From Candidatus Gastranaerophilales bacterium (GTDB lineage: Bacteria > Cyanobacteriota > Vampirovibrionia > Gastranaerophilales > Gastranaerophilaceae), in assembly GCA_944323095.1 (NCBI GenBank), contig CALURE010000001.1:1-54656 (forward strand): a stretch of 54,656 bases of DNA. Reading direction: 5' to 3'. This document shows, in pieces, positions 1 to 9,614 of this stretch (within the stretch, counting starts at the first letter, position 1; each line of letters starts with the position of its first letter). A model generated the notes under the pieces. It was not told the DNA's origin. It saw only the letters and a program-made list of their open reading frames with translations, and made no database searches. Position numbers and translations under genes: made by a program.

Positions 1-1
1 G

Positions 2-244
2 GAAAATAAAATTATTAATATATCCCCGACCCAAAGTATTAGTCTTTTGGAAATTGCTGAGATTATAAACAATTTTAGTGATAAAAAAGTTAACATATTT
101 GTGAAAAATAAAGTTTTGTGTAATGAATATACCGGTGATAATTCATTATTATTGTCAGAAATTCCTGATTTTCAATTTACTACTATGGAAAGCGGGTTAA
201 AAAAATTATATTTATATATGCAGGATAATTTGATAAAAATTTAA
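2..244 (+). CDS. C-terminal end of a probable NAD-dependent sugar epimerase/dehydratase (5' truncated by window edge)
   Basis: The reading frame is open to the first bases of the window and ends at a stop at 242-244, so about 80 residues of the C-terminus are visible. The visible part has a SISLLEIAEII helix, then a segment with YTGDNSLL and a closing FTTMESGLKKLYLYM stretch. That layout is typical of the substrate-binding tail of extended short-chain dehydrogenases acting on nucleotide sugars. The Rossmann core lies outside the window, so cofactor and substrate cannot be judged. It is followed after 10 bp by the aldolase gene with a GGAG-type ribosome site, so it is probably the upstream member of the same polysaccharide operon. 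The family call is an inference from short sequence. Confidence 0.55.
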   Translation, partial: ENKIINISPTQSISLLEIAEIINNFSDKKVNIFVKNKVLCNEYTGDNSLLLSEIPDFQFTTMESGLKKLYLYMQDNLIKI

Positions 245-254
245 AGGAGATTTT

Positions 255-1073
255 ATGAATAATTTAGAAAAGAAAATGATAGATACATTGCTTGATTTGA
301 AAGAAAATCATCATGTTGTAGGTGTAAAAGCTGAATTTGAGGCTGAAGGCACGCGTCTTGAGGAGGCTTTAAGGCTTAAAGAAATCGTAACAAAAGCAGG
401 CCTTGATTTAACTATAAAAATTGGCGGCTGCGAAGCAATAAAAGATATGTTTGATGCAAGAACTATCGGTGTTAATACTATTGTTGCACCTATGATTGAG
501 ACTTCTTATGCTATGAAAAAGTATGTTCAGGCTACAAAGTTTGTTTTTCCTGAAGAAGAAAGGAATGATATAAAATTTTTGATTAACATTGAAACAATTA
601 CAGGATTTAAAAATCTTGATGAAATGATAAATTCTTCTTTATTTTCTGATATTGCAGGTGTTGTTCTCGGACGTGTTGATATGACTGGTTCAATGGGATT
701 GACGAGAGAAGATATTAATTGCGAAGAAATTTTTAAAATAGCAGATAGTATTGCATGTAAGATGATGACCAATAAAAAAGATATGGTTATTGGCGGCGGT
801 GTATCAGCTTATTCATTGCCATTTTTTAAACGTTTGCCGTTAAATGCATTGACCCGATTTGAGACAAGGAAGATAATTTTTGATGCCCAAAAAGCAATAA
901 AAGATGCAAATGCAGATAAAGGAATATTAAAGGCAGTAGGTTTTGAGCTGATGTGGCTCAGAAATAAACGTGAATTTTATAAAATGATATTTGAAGAAGA
1001 TGCACAGCGTTTAATTATGTTAGAAGAAAGATATAAAAAGTTGATTGAAGAAGCAGGCGGTAGATATGCTTAA
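255..1073 (+). CDS. HpcH/HpaI aldolase / citrate lyase family protein
   Basis: This 272-residue TIM-barrel protein resembles the HpcH/HpaI aldolase and CitE families, which form or cleave C-C bonds of 2-keto acids or CoA esters with a divalent metal. The expected metal-ligand strands are visible: a glutamate in FLINIETITGF (about residue 117) and an aspartate in VVLGRVDMTGSMG (about residue 144). The N-terminal GVKAEFEAEGTR segment holds another acidic patch. It has a good GGAG ribosome site just upstream and overlaps the next gene (HAD phosphatase) by 8 bp, so the two are translationally coupled. Placement between a sugar epimerase and a ThDP enzyme suggests it makes an unusual acyl or branched-sugar precursor for a surface glycan. 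The substrate is not known. Confidence 0.75.
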   Translation: MNNLEKKMIDTLLDLKENHHVVGVKAEFEAEGTRLEEALRLKEIVTKAGLDLTIKIGGCEAIKDMFDARTIGVNTIVAPMIETSYAMKKYVQATKFVFPEEERNDIKFLINIETITGFKNLDEMINSSLFSDIAGVVLGRVDMTGSMGLTREDINCEEIFKIADSIACKMMTNKKDMVIGGGVSAYSLPFFKRLPLNALTRFETRKIIFDAQKAIKDANADKGILKAVGFELMWLRNKREFYKMIFEEDAQRLIMLEERYKKLIEEAGGRYA

Positions 1074-1728
1074 AAATTTTATATTTGATTTAGACGGGAC
1101 ATTGATTAATTCATCAAATGAAGTATTACTATGTCTAAAAAAGTCATTTATTAAAGCAGATTGTCCTTTTTATGAGAATAAACTGTCAAGTGATATAATT
1201 GGACCGCCATTAAAAGAAATAATTAAATCGGTTTGTCATAATGATATTGATGATAAAATTCTTGAAAAAGTAATGTTTAATTTCAGAGATATCTATGATA
1301 ATGAGCCGGATGACATTAGTGAACTGTATGATGGTGTTATTGACTTGTTGTATGATTTGAAAAAATCTGATAATAAACTTTTTATAGCTACTTTTAAACC
1401 GGACAAACCAACAACCAGAATATTGAGTCAGTTTAAATTAAGTATTTTTGATGATGTATATACTATTGATAAATTTAATAAAATAATGAACAAAGCTGAA
1501 ATGATTAAGGATATATTATGCAAATATAGCCTCAAATCTGATGAAACAGTTATGATTGGAGATGCTTTATCTGATGTTCAGGCGGCAAAAAGTGCAGATG
1601 TGTTAAGTATCGGTGTTTTGTGGGGATATTGCAAAAATAAAGAAGATTTAATTAAAAATGCAGATTATACGGTAAATAATATTGAGGAATTAAAGAGATG
1701 TCTAAAATTAAATTATCAGACTATATAG
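1066..1728 (+). CDS. HAD-superfamily phosphatase (phosphoglycolate-phosphatase-like)
   Basis: The 220-residue protein carries all four HAD motifs. Motif I is FIFDLDGTLIN at the N-terminus (nucleophile Asp). Motif II is the threonine in LFIATFKPDKP. Motif III is a lysine near FNKIMNKAEM. Motif IV is MIGDALSDVQAA, which binds magnesium. A helical cap lies between motifs I and II. I chose the ATG at 1066 over an upstream TTG because DLDGT then falls at the usual N-terminal position and AGGCGG precedes it; it overlaps the aldolase gene by 8 bp. In this operon it probably dephosphorylates an intermediate made by the aldolase or ThDP enzyme; that role is inferred from context only. Confidence 0.85.
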   Translation: MLKNFIFDLDGTLINSSNEVLLCLKKSFIKADCPFYENKLSSDIIGPPLKEIIKSVCHNDIDDKILEKVMFNFRDIYDNEPDDISELYDGVIDLLYDLKKSDNKLFIATFKPDKPTTRILSQFKLSIFDDVYTIDKFNKIMNKAEMIKDILCKYSLKSDETVMIGDALSDVQAAKSADVLSIGVLWGYCKNKEDLIKNADYTVNNIEELKRCLKLNYQTI

Positions 1729-3470
1729 CAAAACGATTAATGGAACATGGCATAAATCATTTTTTTATGGTGTCAGGCGGTGGAGCAATGCATTTAAATG
1801 ACAGTTTGGGACGGGGGTTGGATTATACCGCTAACCATCATGAACAGGCATGTGCAATTGCTGCAGAAGGTTATGCGCGTGTAAATCAAAAATTAGCAGT
1901 TGTAAATGTTACGACAGGTCCCGGCGGACTAAATTGTCTAAATGGAGTATTCGGTCAATGGACAGATTCTGTTCCTGTATTATATATTTCCGGTCAAGTA
2001 AAATATACTACAACTTTATCATCTTGTCCTGATATTCCTTTAAGGCAGCTTGGAGATCAGGAGGTTGATATTGTATCTGTTGTAAAACCTCTTACAAAAT
2101 ATGCTGTAATGGTAACAAATCCGAATGAAATCAAATATCATATTGACAGGGCAATATATGAGGCTATGAATGGAAGAAAAGGTCCTGTTTGGCTTGATGT
2201 CCCTATGAATGTTCAGGCTGCATTAATTGATGAAGATGATTTAAAAGAATTTGTTCCTCCACAAAAAACTGTGTATGATTTAAAAATTAATGATGTTATT
2301 GAAAAATTAAAATTAGCAAAAAGACCGTTAATAGTTGCAGGACATGGTATTAGGCTTGCCCGTCAGACAAATACTTGGGATAAGCTGTTATCTAATATAA
2401 ACGTTCCGGTTGTTACAACATTTAGTGGTATGGATTTAATACCATCAAATCATAAAAATTTTTGTGGAAGAATTGGTACTGTTGGTCAAAGAGCAGGAAA
2501 TTTTGTTTTACAGAATGCTGACGTTATTTTATTCTTGGGCACACGAAATAATATAAGGCAAATTAGCTATAATTGGGAAAACTTTGCAAAAAATGCATAC
2601 AAAATTGTAGTTGATATTGATAACGCAGAATTAGAAAAACCGACACTTGTTCCTGATTTGAAAATAAATGCTGATTTAAAAGAATTTTTACCTGAATTGG
2701 AAAAAGTTTTTCCTATATTAAATTGTGATGAATGGTTAAGGTTTTCAAAAAATCTTATGCAAAAATATTCTTTTGAAAATACAGAAGAATATCATTCGAA
2801 AAATGGAATAATAAATGTTTATGATTTTGTACATACTTTAACAGGTTTATTGTCGGAAAATGATATTATGATTGCAGGCAATGGCTCTGCCTGTGTTTGT
2901 TCACATCAAACCGGAGTTGTCAAAAATAAGCAGCGTATTATATGGAATTCCGGAGATGCATCTATGGGTTATGACTTACCTGCTGCAATAGGAGCATGTT
3001 ATGAGGCTGGTGATAGAAATGTTATATGTTTAACTGGAGATGGTTCTGTTATGATGAATATACAGGAGCTGCAGACAATTGTTTATAATAAGCTTCCAAT
3101 TAAAATATTCATAATTAATAACGATGGTTACTCGTCAATAAGACAAACCCAGAGAAATTTTTTTAACGGGCATATGACAGGTTCTGGTGCTGACAGCGGA
3201 GTAAGTGTTCCTGATTTTTGCAGGCTTGCGAAAGGTTTTGGAATAACATCTGTAAGAATTTCTAATCCTGATAATATGAAATCTGAAATAAAAAATGTTT
3301 TATCCACAGAAGAACCTATCGTATGTGAAATTATAACAGAAAAAGAATACGCATTTCTTCCAAAACTTTCGGCTAAAAAGCTGGAAGATGGAACGATGAT
3401 ATCCCCGTCGCTTGAGGATATGTATCCATTCCTTGAGAGAGATGAATACAGGAAAAATATGCTGGTTTAA
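1698..3470 (+). CDS. Thiamine-diphosphate-dependent enzyme, acetolactate-synthase-like
   Basis: This 590-residue protein has the three-domain arrangement of the acetolactate synthase/benzoylformate decarboxylase group. The Pyr domain has HHEQACAIAAEGYAR with the conserved glutamate that activates ThDP, followed by TTGPGGLNCLNG. The PP domain has the GDGSVMMN...INNDGYSS signature that binds the Mg-diphosphate. A SGQVK motif and a GDQEVDIV segment are also present. It overlaps the HAD gene by 31 bp, which argues for tight co-translation. Homologues of this type occur in O-antigen and capsule loci, where they probably carry out a carboligation on a nucleotide-sugar or keto-acid substrate. A biosynthetic rather than branched-chain amino-acid role is inferred from the neighbours. 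It ends 2 bp from the convergent glycosyltransferase gene, with no room for a terminator. Confidence 0.85.
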   Translation: MSKIKLSDYIAKRLMEHGINHFFMVSGGGAMHLNDSLGRGLDYTANHHEQACAIAAEGYARVNQKLAVVNVTTGPGGLNCLNGVFGQWTDSVPVLYISGQVKYTTTLSSCPDIPLRQLGDQEVDIVSVVKPLTKYAVMVTNPNEIKYHIDRAIYEAMNGRKGPVWLDVPMNVQAALIDEDDLKEFVPPQKTVYDLKINDVIEKLKLAKRPLIVAGHGIRLARQTNTWDKLLSNINVPVVTTFSGMDLIPSNHKNFCGRIGTVGQRAGNFVLQNADVILFLGTRNNIRQISYNWENFAKNAYKIVVDIDNAELEKPTLVPDLKINADLKEFLPELEKVFPILNCDEWLRFSKNLMQKYSFENTEEYHSKNGIINVYDFVHTLTGLLSENDIMIAGNGSACVCSHQTGVVKNKQRIIWNSGDASMGYDLPAAIGACYEAGDRNVICLTGDGSVMMNIQELQTIVYNKLPIKIFIINNDGYSSIRQTQRNFFNGHMTGSGADSGVSVPDFCRLAKGFGITSVRISNPDNMKSEIKNVLSTEEPIVCEIITEKEYAFLPKLSAKKLEDGTMISPSLEDMYPFLERDEYRKNMLV

Positions 3471-3472
3471 TT

Positions 3473-5494
3473 TCAGGCTGTTTCTTCTAAAGCTTCGCGT
3501 GTGGCTTGAAGGTATGCATATCCGTATCGTTGATCCGGTTCAAGATGTGCCCCTTTGTCCCACTCGTTCCAGGAGTTGACAAATACAAACTGTTCATTTT
3601 CAGGGTTATTTTGTTTTGTCCACTTGATGCATTCACTCAGCCATTTTTTATATTCATATGGTTTTACATTAAAAATGTCTGTCCATATGTACCCTTGTTG
3701 TGCAGTGTTATCCCAGCCCGGAAATACTGTTTTGAACAATCTGTAGTCTGTTTTATATATGAATTCATTATTATTTATGTAGTCACTGACATCATGAATT
3801 TTTCCGATGAAATTTTTGTTGCTTGAGCAATTTAATTGTCTCTTGTTTAATACAAGGTTATGCGGCGGAAATTCAACCATCGCATCCATAAAATATTTTT
3901 CTGGTTTCAAGCAGTACCCGAAAGTTTTTGCATTGATAAGATATAAATCATTAAAACCGTTTTCTTTTGCAAGCGTACGAAGCGTTTTTACAAATTTTTC
4001 AAATCTATTAATATTAAATAAATGTGGTCTGTAGATTATTAATACTGGTTTGTTATCTATTTTTATATATCTTGTATCTTTAAAAAACGCTAATATATCA
4101 TAGAAAAATTTTTCATCATCTCCGTCAAGAAGTTTTTGCTCAATTAAAATTTCTTTATTGCATATATCTAATTGTTTTGAATAATTTTCATTTCTCCAGC
4201 ATAGACAGAATGGAAAATCTAATTCTTTGTTATTTAAATAGTTAAAGATTGGTGTTTCCATTAATCGTTTACCTGAAAACCAGTAATAATTGAAACAAAA
4301 ACCTGAAATTCCATATTGCTTTGCAAGTTCTATCTGTCTGTACATAATCTTATCAGTGCTTAAATCGTAAAATCCGACATCAACAGGCAGCTGCGGTTGA
4401 TGATGTTCCGTGTATTGCGGTATTGCTTTTGTTACATTAGTCCATTCCGTGAATCCGCGTCCATGCCATTTTTCGTTTTCCTTAAAAGTATAAAATTGCG
4501 GCTGGTAAAATGCTATAATTTTTGTATTAATATTTTTTGTATCAATCGTAGTATCAGATAAGTCTTTATAATATTCACTCTTAGGGCTTAAATTGTTGTT
4601 TAATATATATTCAAGATATTTTATTTTTTCAGATTTACTATTATGAAGGCAATATATAAATTTTTTACCGAGAATTGTAATGTCTTTTTGTCTTCCGGAA
4701 TAGAATTTTGTGTTTTTTATTGAAAAGATTGTTTCCAATATTTGTTTAAGCTGTAGTTTAAAATATAATTTATAATTTTTTACAGGATAAATATTAAATC
4801 CGAATTCATCTACCGCAAGGCTTAAAACTCTTTCATATGCATGTGCAAGGGTTGTATTACAAGAACTACCTCCTGAATGTTCAAATCTTGATTTCCTAAT
4901 TACATCCCGCTTAAGAAAATTATAAATTTCTGCCCTTGCCATAAACATTGTTCCTGCGCAGAATTTTCGAGATTTTGTTTTGAAATTTAATAATTTTAAT
5001 TCATCATCAAGCATATAAGTGTCTTCTGGAAGTTGATCTTCTGTTTCAAATAAAAATACTTCACTGCATAACATTCCAATAGCGGGATTATTATCAAGAA
5101 TATTTAAATTCTTTTTAAATTTATTTTTGCTGCCTATTAAAGAATTTATTAATTGATCTCTCCACCAGTATCCTGTTGCTTTGTAGTCTTTTATATATTT
5201 CATTGATGATTTATTTTTTGTGTGAATTTTTAATATATATGAATAGTCATTCAGGTTCACCAATTTCATAATTTGTATAAATGGCCATACATCATATCCG
5301 GTGTTGTCAACTTTTATTAAATGTACATCAGGTTTTAATTTTAATAATTTTTTGTTAGAACTGAGATTTTCAGTATTGAAGGTTACATATAAATCCCAAT
5401 CACAATTGTTTATATTGTTTAATTTTTTTATCATGAAGTCTATTTGATCGTGGTAATACAGGTGTAAATGTACAAGTACTTTTTTATTTTTCAT
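3473..5494 (-). CDS. Two-domain glycosyltransferase: RgpF-like (rhamnan synthesis F) plus WbsX-like
   Basis: The 673-residue protein has an N-terminal RgpF-type region (residues about 5-260; DLYVTFNTEN, NTGYDVWPF, YILKIHTKKN-like segment, FCAGTMFMAR). From about residue 325 a WbsX-type domain begins (IIAFYQPQFY, WHGRGFTEWTNV, GFCFNYYWFSGKR, FCLCWRNENY, NSWNEWDKGAHLEPD). Both families act in O-antigen or cell-wall polyrhamnose assembly. I start at the ATG at 5494 rather than the GTG at 5500 because an AGGAG lies about 8 bp upstream. The upstream gene's TGA overlaps this ATG by one base. It is the last gene of the minus-strand polysaccharide operon. The fusion could let one polypeptide add two successive sugars; donor sugars cannot be read from sequence. 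Confidence 0.85.
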   Translation of the reverse strand: MKNKKVLVHLHLYYHDQIDFMIKKLNNINNCDWDLYVTFNTENLSSNKKLLKLKPDVHLIKVDNTGYDVWPFIQIMKLVNLNDYSYILKIHTKNKSSMKYIKDYKATGYWWRDQLINSLIGSKNKFKKNLNILDNNPAIGMLCSEVFLFETEDQLPEDTYMLDDELKLLNFKTKSRKFCAGTMFMARAEIYNFLKRDVIRKSRFEHSGGSSCNTTLAHAYERVLSLAVDEFGFNIYPVKNYKLYFKLQLKQILETIFSIKNTKFYSGRQKDITILGKKFIYCLHNSKSEKIKYLEYILNNNLSPKSEYYKDLSDTTIDTKNINTKIIAFYQPQFYTFKENEKWHGRGFTEWTNVTKAIPQYTEHHQPQLPVDVGFYDLSTDKIMYRQIELAKQYGISGFCFNYYWFSGKRLMETPIFNYLNNKELDFPFCLCWRNENYSKQLDICNKEILIEQKLLDGDDEKFFYDILAFFKDTRYIKIDNKPVLIIYRPHLFNINRFEKFVKTLRTLAKENGFNDLYLINAKTFGYCLKPEKYFMDAMVEFPPHNLVLNKRQLNCSSNKNFIGKIHDVSDYINNNEFIYKTDYRLFKTVFPGWDNTAQQGYIWTDIFNVKPYEYKKWLSECIKWTKQNNPENEQFVFVNSWNEWDKGAHLEPDQRYGYAYLQATREALEETA

Positions 5495-7374
5495 CAACAC
5501 ATCTCCTCTTTCAGATAATCAGGACAATTAATATCTTTTTGTACAATTTCATAAAGAGCTTTGTTTTCGTTTTCTAAGTAATTTAAAATATTTTTTATTT
5601 CGTTTTTGTTATGAATATTTTTATCTGAAAATATTTTTATTTTTATAAGCGGAAATTTATATTTAGAAAGTAAAACAAATGGCAAATACAATGATTTATT
5701 AATTGTATTATTATTTGCATTTTCATTAATTGTCAGAGGAATATAAGTTAAGAATTTGTATCCTGCTTTTGTTAGGAAAGAAGTCAATCCTGCTTCATAT
5801 TTTTTTATAACTCCGGCAACATTTCTTTGATGTTTAATATTGTTGATAAATTTAATAAATTTATTATCAGTAAATATATTCTTTTTGAAAACATAAAAAA
5901 AAGATTGCACATGTTCTTCTTTTATAACGTCTGAACTCAACCCCCAGAAGTCGCATTTTTTTGTTTTCATTATGTCGAAAACATTCTCAAAAGGGTAAAC
6001 CGGTCCGTAGCAGCTGTCATTACAAAATATTATCTCGTTTGAATTTTTAAGAAGGTTGTTTTTTCTTGCGATATTAAAACCTCTTTTGTATGAACCGAAA
6101 TCGTATTCGTTATGCCGTTCAAATTGTGCAAAGATTACAAGCTCTTTGATTTTTTCAGCTTCTTCTTTTAAAACAGGATTATCTGCAATAAAAATTATAC
6201 CGTCTGATATTTTCAAAAGTTCTTTCAGGTAATAAATTACATAATCAGGTATTTTTCCGTCTTTATTAAAGCTTGCGAATATTGTTATGCGTTTATGCGT
6301 ATTGTGGTTGTAGTTTTTAATATTATCAATAATCATATTCTGCATATCAGCAGGAAATTTAATTTTTTTAGACGGCGGGGCATATGCAATTTCAATCCCG
6401 AATATTGTTATAACTTTATGCTTTAGTCCATATCTCTCTTTATTTTTAAGTGAAAATATTTTTTCAAATATATTAGAGTAAATGATTTTATCGTGATTAA
6501 TATTTTCAATAAGTTTTTCAATATTTTTGTAATTTATTTCTTGCGCATATTTTTTTGCTGTTTCGGTTATTAATGGTTTATTTTTTTCATCTGATAATTT
6601 GTAAGCTAGACGCAGATATAATTCAAATAATTTTCTAATTGATTTATTATGTTTTTTCAATAAGTCATTGTTTACAAATCTTTGATATAGATTGTGCCAT
6701 GCATAGAGATGGTGAATTGATTTATCACTGCAGTTATTCATAATTGATGAGCTTCTCTGCCTGTAAAAATAATACTTTTTATTATCGCACAGGTAATAAG
6801 CATTTTTTATATGTGTCATATAATCCCATAAAAAAACAAAGTCCTCAAAATATAATCCTGCGGGAAATTTTATATCATATTTTTTTATGATTTCTGTTTT
6901 AAATAATTTATTCCATGCATATACGTTTGTTTTAAAAATAAGTTTGTCGGTGACTTTTTGAAGTCCGTTTTGTCTGCATATAAGATTTTTATTTAGTTTG
7001 TTATCTATATGAACATTTCCAAAAGCCTGCGCATTAAAACATATCATATCAACGGGCAAGTGATTAATCAGCGTTTCATAAAGAGTTTCGTCAATATAGT
7101 CATCACTGTCAATAAAAGAGATGTATTCACCTTCAGCATGTTCTATCCCTGTATTTCGAGCTGCTGAAAGTCCTTGATTTTGCTGATTTATAATCCTTAT
7201 TCTTGAATCCAGCGTGCTGTATCTTTTTAAAATTTCTTCAGATTTATCTTTAGAACCGTCATTTACGCATATAATTTCAATATCTTTAAATGTCTGGTTA
7301 ATGACACTGTCCAAACATTTTTCAAGATATTTCTCAACATTATAAACAGGAATTATAACGGAAATTTTCGGCAT
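5494..7374 (-). CDS. Two-domain glycosyltransferase: GT2 plus RgpF-like C-terminus
   Basis: The N-terminal third of this 626-residue protein is a GT-A fold family 2 transferase. It has VSVIIPVYNVEKYLEKCLDS-like strands, ICVNDGSKDKS (nucleotide contact) and FIDSDDYID (the DxD-type metal site). A spacer of about 130 residues follows, then an RgpF-type region beginning near residue 365 (RITIFASFNKDG, HNEYDFGSYKRGF, IIFCNDSCYGPV). It therefore shares the RgpF module with its downstream neighbour, but at the opposite end. Start and stop codons overlap both neighbours (TAATG upstream, TGATG downstream), so the genes are translationally coupled. It probably adds sugars to the same glycan as WbsX and UDP-galactofuranose products. 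Acceptor and donor are unknown. Confidence 0.85.
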   Translation of the reverse strand: MPKISVIIPVYNVEKYLEKCLDSVINQTFKDIEIICVNDGSKDKSEEILKRYSTLDSRIRIINQQNQGLSAARNTGIEHAEGEYISFIDSDDYIDETLYETLINHLPVDMICFNAQAFGNVHIDNKLNKNLICRQNGLQKVTDKLIFKTNVYAWNKLFKTEIIKKYDIKFPAGLYFEDFVFLWDYMTHIKNAYYLCDNKKYYFYRQRSSSIMNNCSDKSIHHLYAWHNLYQRFVNNDLLKKHNKSIRKLFELYLRLAYKLSDEKNKPLITETAKKYAQEINYKNIEKLIENINHDKIIYSNIFEKIFSLKNKERYGLKHKVITIFGIEIAYAPPSKKIKFPADMQNMIIDNIKNYNHNTHKRITIFASFNKDGKIPDYVIYYLKELLKISDGIIFIADNPVLKEEAEKIKELVIFAQFERHNEYDFGSYKRGFNIARKNNLLKNSNEIIFCNDSCYGPVYPFENVFDIMKTKKCDFWGLSSDVIKEEHVQSFFYVFKKNIFTDNKFIKFINNIKHQRNVAGVIKKYEAGLTSFLTKAGYKFLTYIPLTINENANNNTINKSLYLPFVLLSKYKFPLIKIKIFSDKNIHNKNEIKNILNYLENENKALYEIVQKDINCPDYLKEEMC

Positions 7375-8441
7375 TATATTATTTCCTTTCCGAATAACGT
7401 CATTTCTAATTTGCCGTTTCTAAAGTGTATCGAAAGTATATTTTTTCTGAATTGATTAAATTTGCGTCTTCTTTCTATATTTTTTAATACTTTCAAATAT
7501 TTGTCAGGAGAATTTATTAAAACCATAAATTCTTTTTTCTTAATTTTTTTGAAAAATTCATCCTGCAAAAGTCCTGAGTCATACTCTTTTTTGAAATGTT
7601 CGGAAAATACCTTTATAAATTCAGGTTTAACACTGTCGTCTATTCTTAAAACAGAGCTTACATAGCCATTATACCTGTTAATTTCTTCCTGAATTTTAAA
7701 TTTATCTTTAATATCAGGGTATTTTTCAAGAAATCTGTCAATTTCATCGTATTCATCACATACACAGTAAACTTTTGTTTTGCTTTTTACTGATGAATTC
7801 ATATTATCCTGCCTGTAGTACAAATAGGCTTTGTCAGTTAACACGACTCTTTGAGCGAGAGCAAATACTTTAAAAGAAAAAGCCAGATCCTGATAACTCG
7901 CTCCAGGTGTTTCAAGAAATCTTATATTGTATTTATTTAAAAATTCTCTTTTATAAATTGCACTCCATACAGAAGGGTTAATTCTCAAAAGGCTTTTATC
8001 CTCTGTTGAATTCGTTAATTTAAATGTTTTTGCTGAAGATATTCTGTTATTTTTCCGCGCAAATTTATTTTTTGACCAGTAGTTGTACCAATCACCTTTA
8101 ACAATATCTGCATTATATTCTTTTGCAATTTTATACAGATCCTCAAACATATTTTTAGAGACAAAATCGTCTGATTCTATAATTCCTATATATTCTCCGC
8201 TTGCAATATTTAAGCCGGTATTCATTGTGTGACCGTAACCTGAATTCGATTTATTTATAACAATTACACGTTTATCTTTCACTGCATATTCATTTAAAAT
8301 TTCAAGTGATTTGTCTTTAGAACCATCATTTACACATATGATTTCTATATCTGTCATTGTCTGAGATAAAATACTATCGATACACTCTGTTAAATATTTT
8401 TCAACATTATAAACAGGCACTATTACACTAACTTTTGCCAT
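7374..8441 (-). CDS. Family 2 glycosyltransferase
   Basis: This 355-residue protein has a clear GT2 catalytic domain: SVIVPVYNVEKYLTECID at the N-terminus, ICVNDGSKDKSLEIL, SGYGHTMNTGLNIASGEY and IESDDFVSKNMF with the acidic metal-binding motif. The first 60 residues are nearly identical in pattern to those of the downstream two-domain GT2 gene, so the pair probably arose by duplication. No membrane segment is obvious; it should act at the inner face of the cytoplasmic membrane on a lipid-linked glycan. It overlaps glf by 14 bp upstream and its stop codon overlaps the next ATG. A galactofuranosyl or hexosyl transfer is plausible given the linked glf, but that is inference. Confidence 0.9.
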   Translation of the reverse strand: MAKVSVIVPVYNVEKYLTECIDSILSQTMTDIEIICVNDGSKDKSLEILNEYAVKDKRVIVINKSNSGYGHTMNTGLNIASGEYIGIIESDDFVSKNMFEDLYKIAKEYNADIVKGDWYNYWSKNKFARKNNRISSAKTFKLTNSTEDKSLLRINPSVWSAIYKREFLNKYNIRFLETPGASYQDLAFSFKVFALAQRVVLTDKAYLYYRQDNMNSSVKSKTKVYCVCDEYDEIDRFLEKYPDIKDKFKIQEEINRYNGYVSSVLRIDDSVKPEFIKVFSEHFKKEYDSGLLQDEFFKKIKKKEFMVLINSPDKYLKVLKNIERRRKFNQFRKNILSIHFRNGKLEMTLFGKEII

Positions 8442-9546
8442 TACTTTTTATCTCCTCAAATAATTCCATAGCTCTTTCTATAGCTTTATCCATGTTGTAA
8501 TATTTATAATCCCCGAGTCTGCCGAGGAAATATACATTTTGCGGAATTTCTTTTTTGTATTTTTCATAAAGTTTGGTATTTTCTTCATTAATTATCGGAT
8601 AATAACGATCATTTTTCCCTAATTTAAAGTCTTGAGAATATTCTTTTGCGATAACTGTTTTTTTAGATCTGTCATTAAGATAATATTTGTACTCGTGAAT
8701 TCTTGTAAAATCATAATTACAAGGATAATTTACAACAGCATTTGACTGATAAAATTCGCAGTTATGTGTTTCAAATTTGAAATTCACACTTCTGTATGGC
8801 AGTATGCCGTATTTATAATTGAAAAATTCATCTATCGAGCCTGTACAAAATATTCTTTTAAAGTCTGAAAATTCTGCAGAATTATATTCAGTGTTAAGCT
8901 TTACTTCAATTAGCGGATGATCAAGGATTTTTTCAACCATTTTTGTATAACCGTTTAGTGGTATTCCCTGATATTTGTCCTGAAAATATCTGTCATCTCT
9001 GCTTATATACACAGGAACTCGTGCTGTTACGGAATTGTCTATTTCTTCAGGACTTTTGCCCCATTGTTTGGTTGTATAATGCAGAAACACTTTTTCATAA
9101 ACATATTTTGCTAAAAATTTTAAATCTTCATCATTTTGTTTTTGAAATTCAAGAATAGGAACTCTGGTATTGTATTCAAAATTTTTCAAGAGTTTATCTT
9201 CAATTCTTGATGCAAGGCTTTGCGGCAAGACTTCATAAAGTGTATTTATATTGAAAGGGATTGTTGTTTCAATCCCGTCAATTAGCGCAATAACTTTATG
9301 CATATATGTATTGAAATCCGTAAATTCTTTTACAAACTGCCAAACGTTCTCATTATTTGTGTGAAAAATATGAGAGCCGTATTTGTGAATACAGATTTCA
9401 TTTTCGTCTTTATAATCATATATATTGCCGGCAATATGATTTTTTCTGTCAATTACCAGAACTTTTTCACCGGATCGGGCAAGCAGACGTGCAATTACGA
9501 CACCGGATAACCCGCATCCTATCACCAAGTTTGTATTTATCATCAT
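8428..9546 (-). CDS. glf: UDP-galactopyranose mutase
   Basis: The 372-residue flavoprotein converts UDP-galactopyranose to UDP-galactofuranose, the donor for furanose galactose in surface glycans. The N-terminal FAD-binding Rossmann motif is NLVIGCGLSGVVIARLL, followed by VLVIDRKNHIAGNIYD. YGSHIFHTNNENVWQF is the usual second conserved block of bacterial Glf. The C-terminal YFLGRLGDYKYYNMDKAI segment matches the FAD-contacting end of the family. Length is normal (about 370-390). Two consecutive ATG codons occur at the start with a purine-rich AAAGAGAG site upstream. It is the first gene of a four-gene minus-strand operon with overlapping ends, so the glycan made here probably contains galactofuranose. 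Confidence 0.95.
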   Translation of the reverse strand: MMINTNLVIGCGLSGVVIARLLARSGEKVLVIDRKNHIAGNIYDYKDENEICIHKYGSHIFHTNNENVWQFVKEFTDFNTYMHKVIALIDGIETTIPFNINTLYEVLPQSLASRIEDKLLKNFEYNTRVPILEFQKQNDEDLKFLAKYVYEKVFLHYTTKQWGKSPEEIDNSVTARVPVYISRDDRYFQDKYQGIPLNGYTKMVEKILDHPLIEVKLNTEYNSAEFSDFKRIFCTGSIDEFFNYKYGILPYRSVNFKFETHNCEFYQSNAVVNYPCNYDFTRIHEYKYYLNDRSKKTVIAKEYSQDFKLGKNDRYYPIINEENTKLYEKYKKEIPQNVYFLGRLGDYKYYNMDKAIERAMELFEEIKSNGKS

Positions 9547-9614
9547 ATACTCTCTTTAATGATGATACTACAAACAAAGATGTTGTAAAAATCATTTTAA
9601 AGAATTATTAAGAG

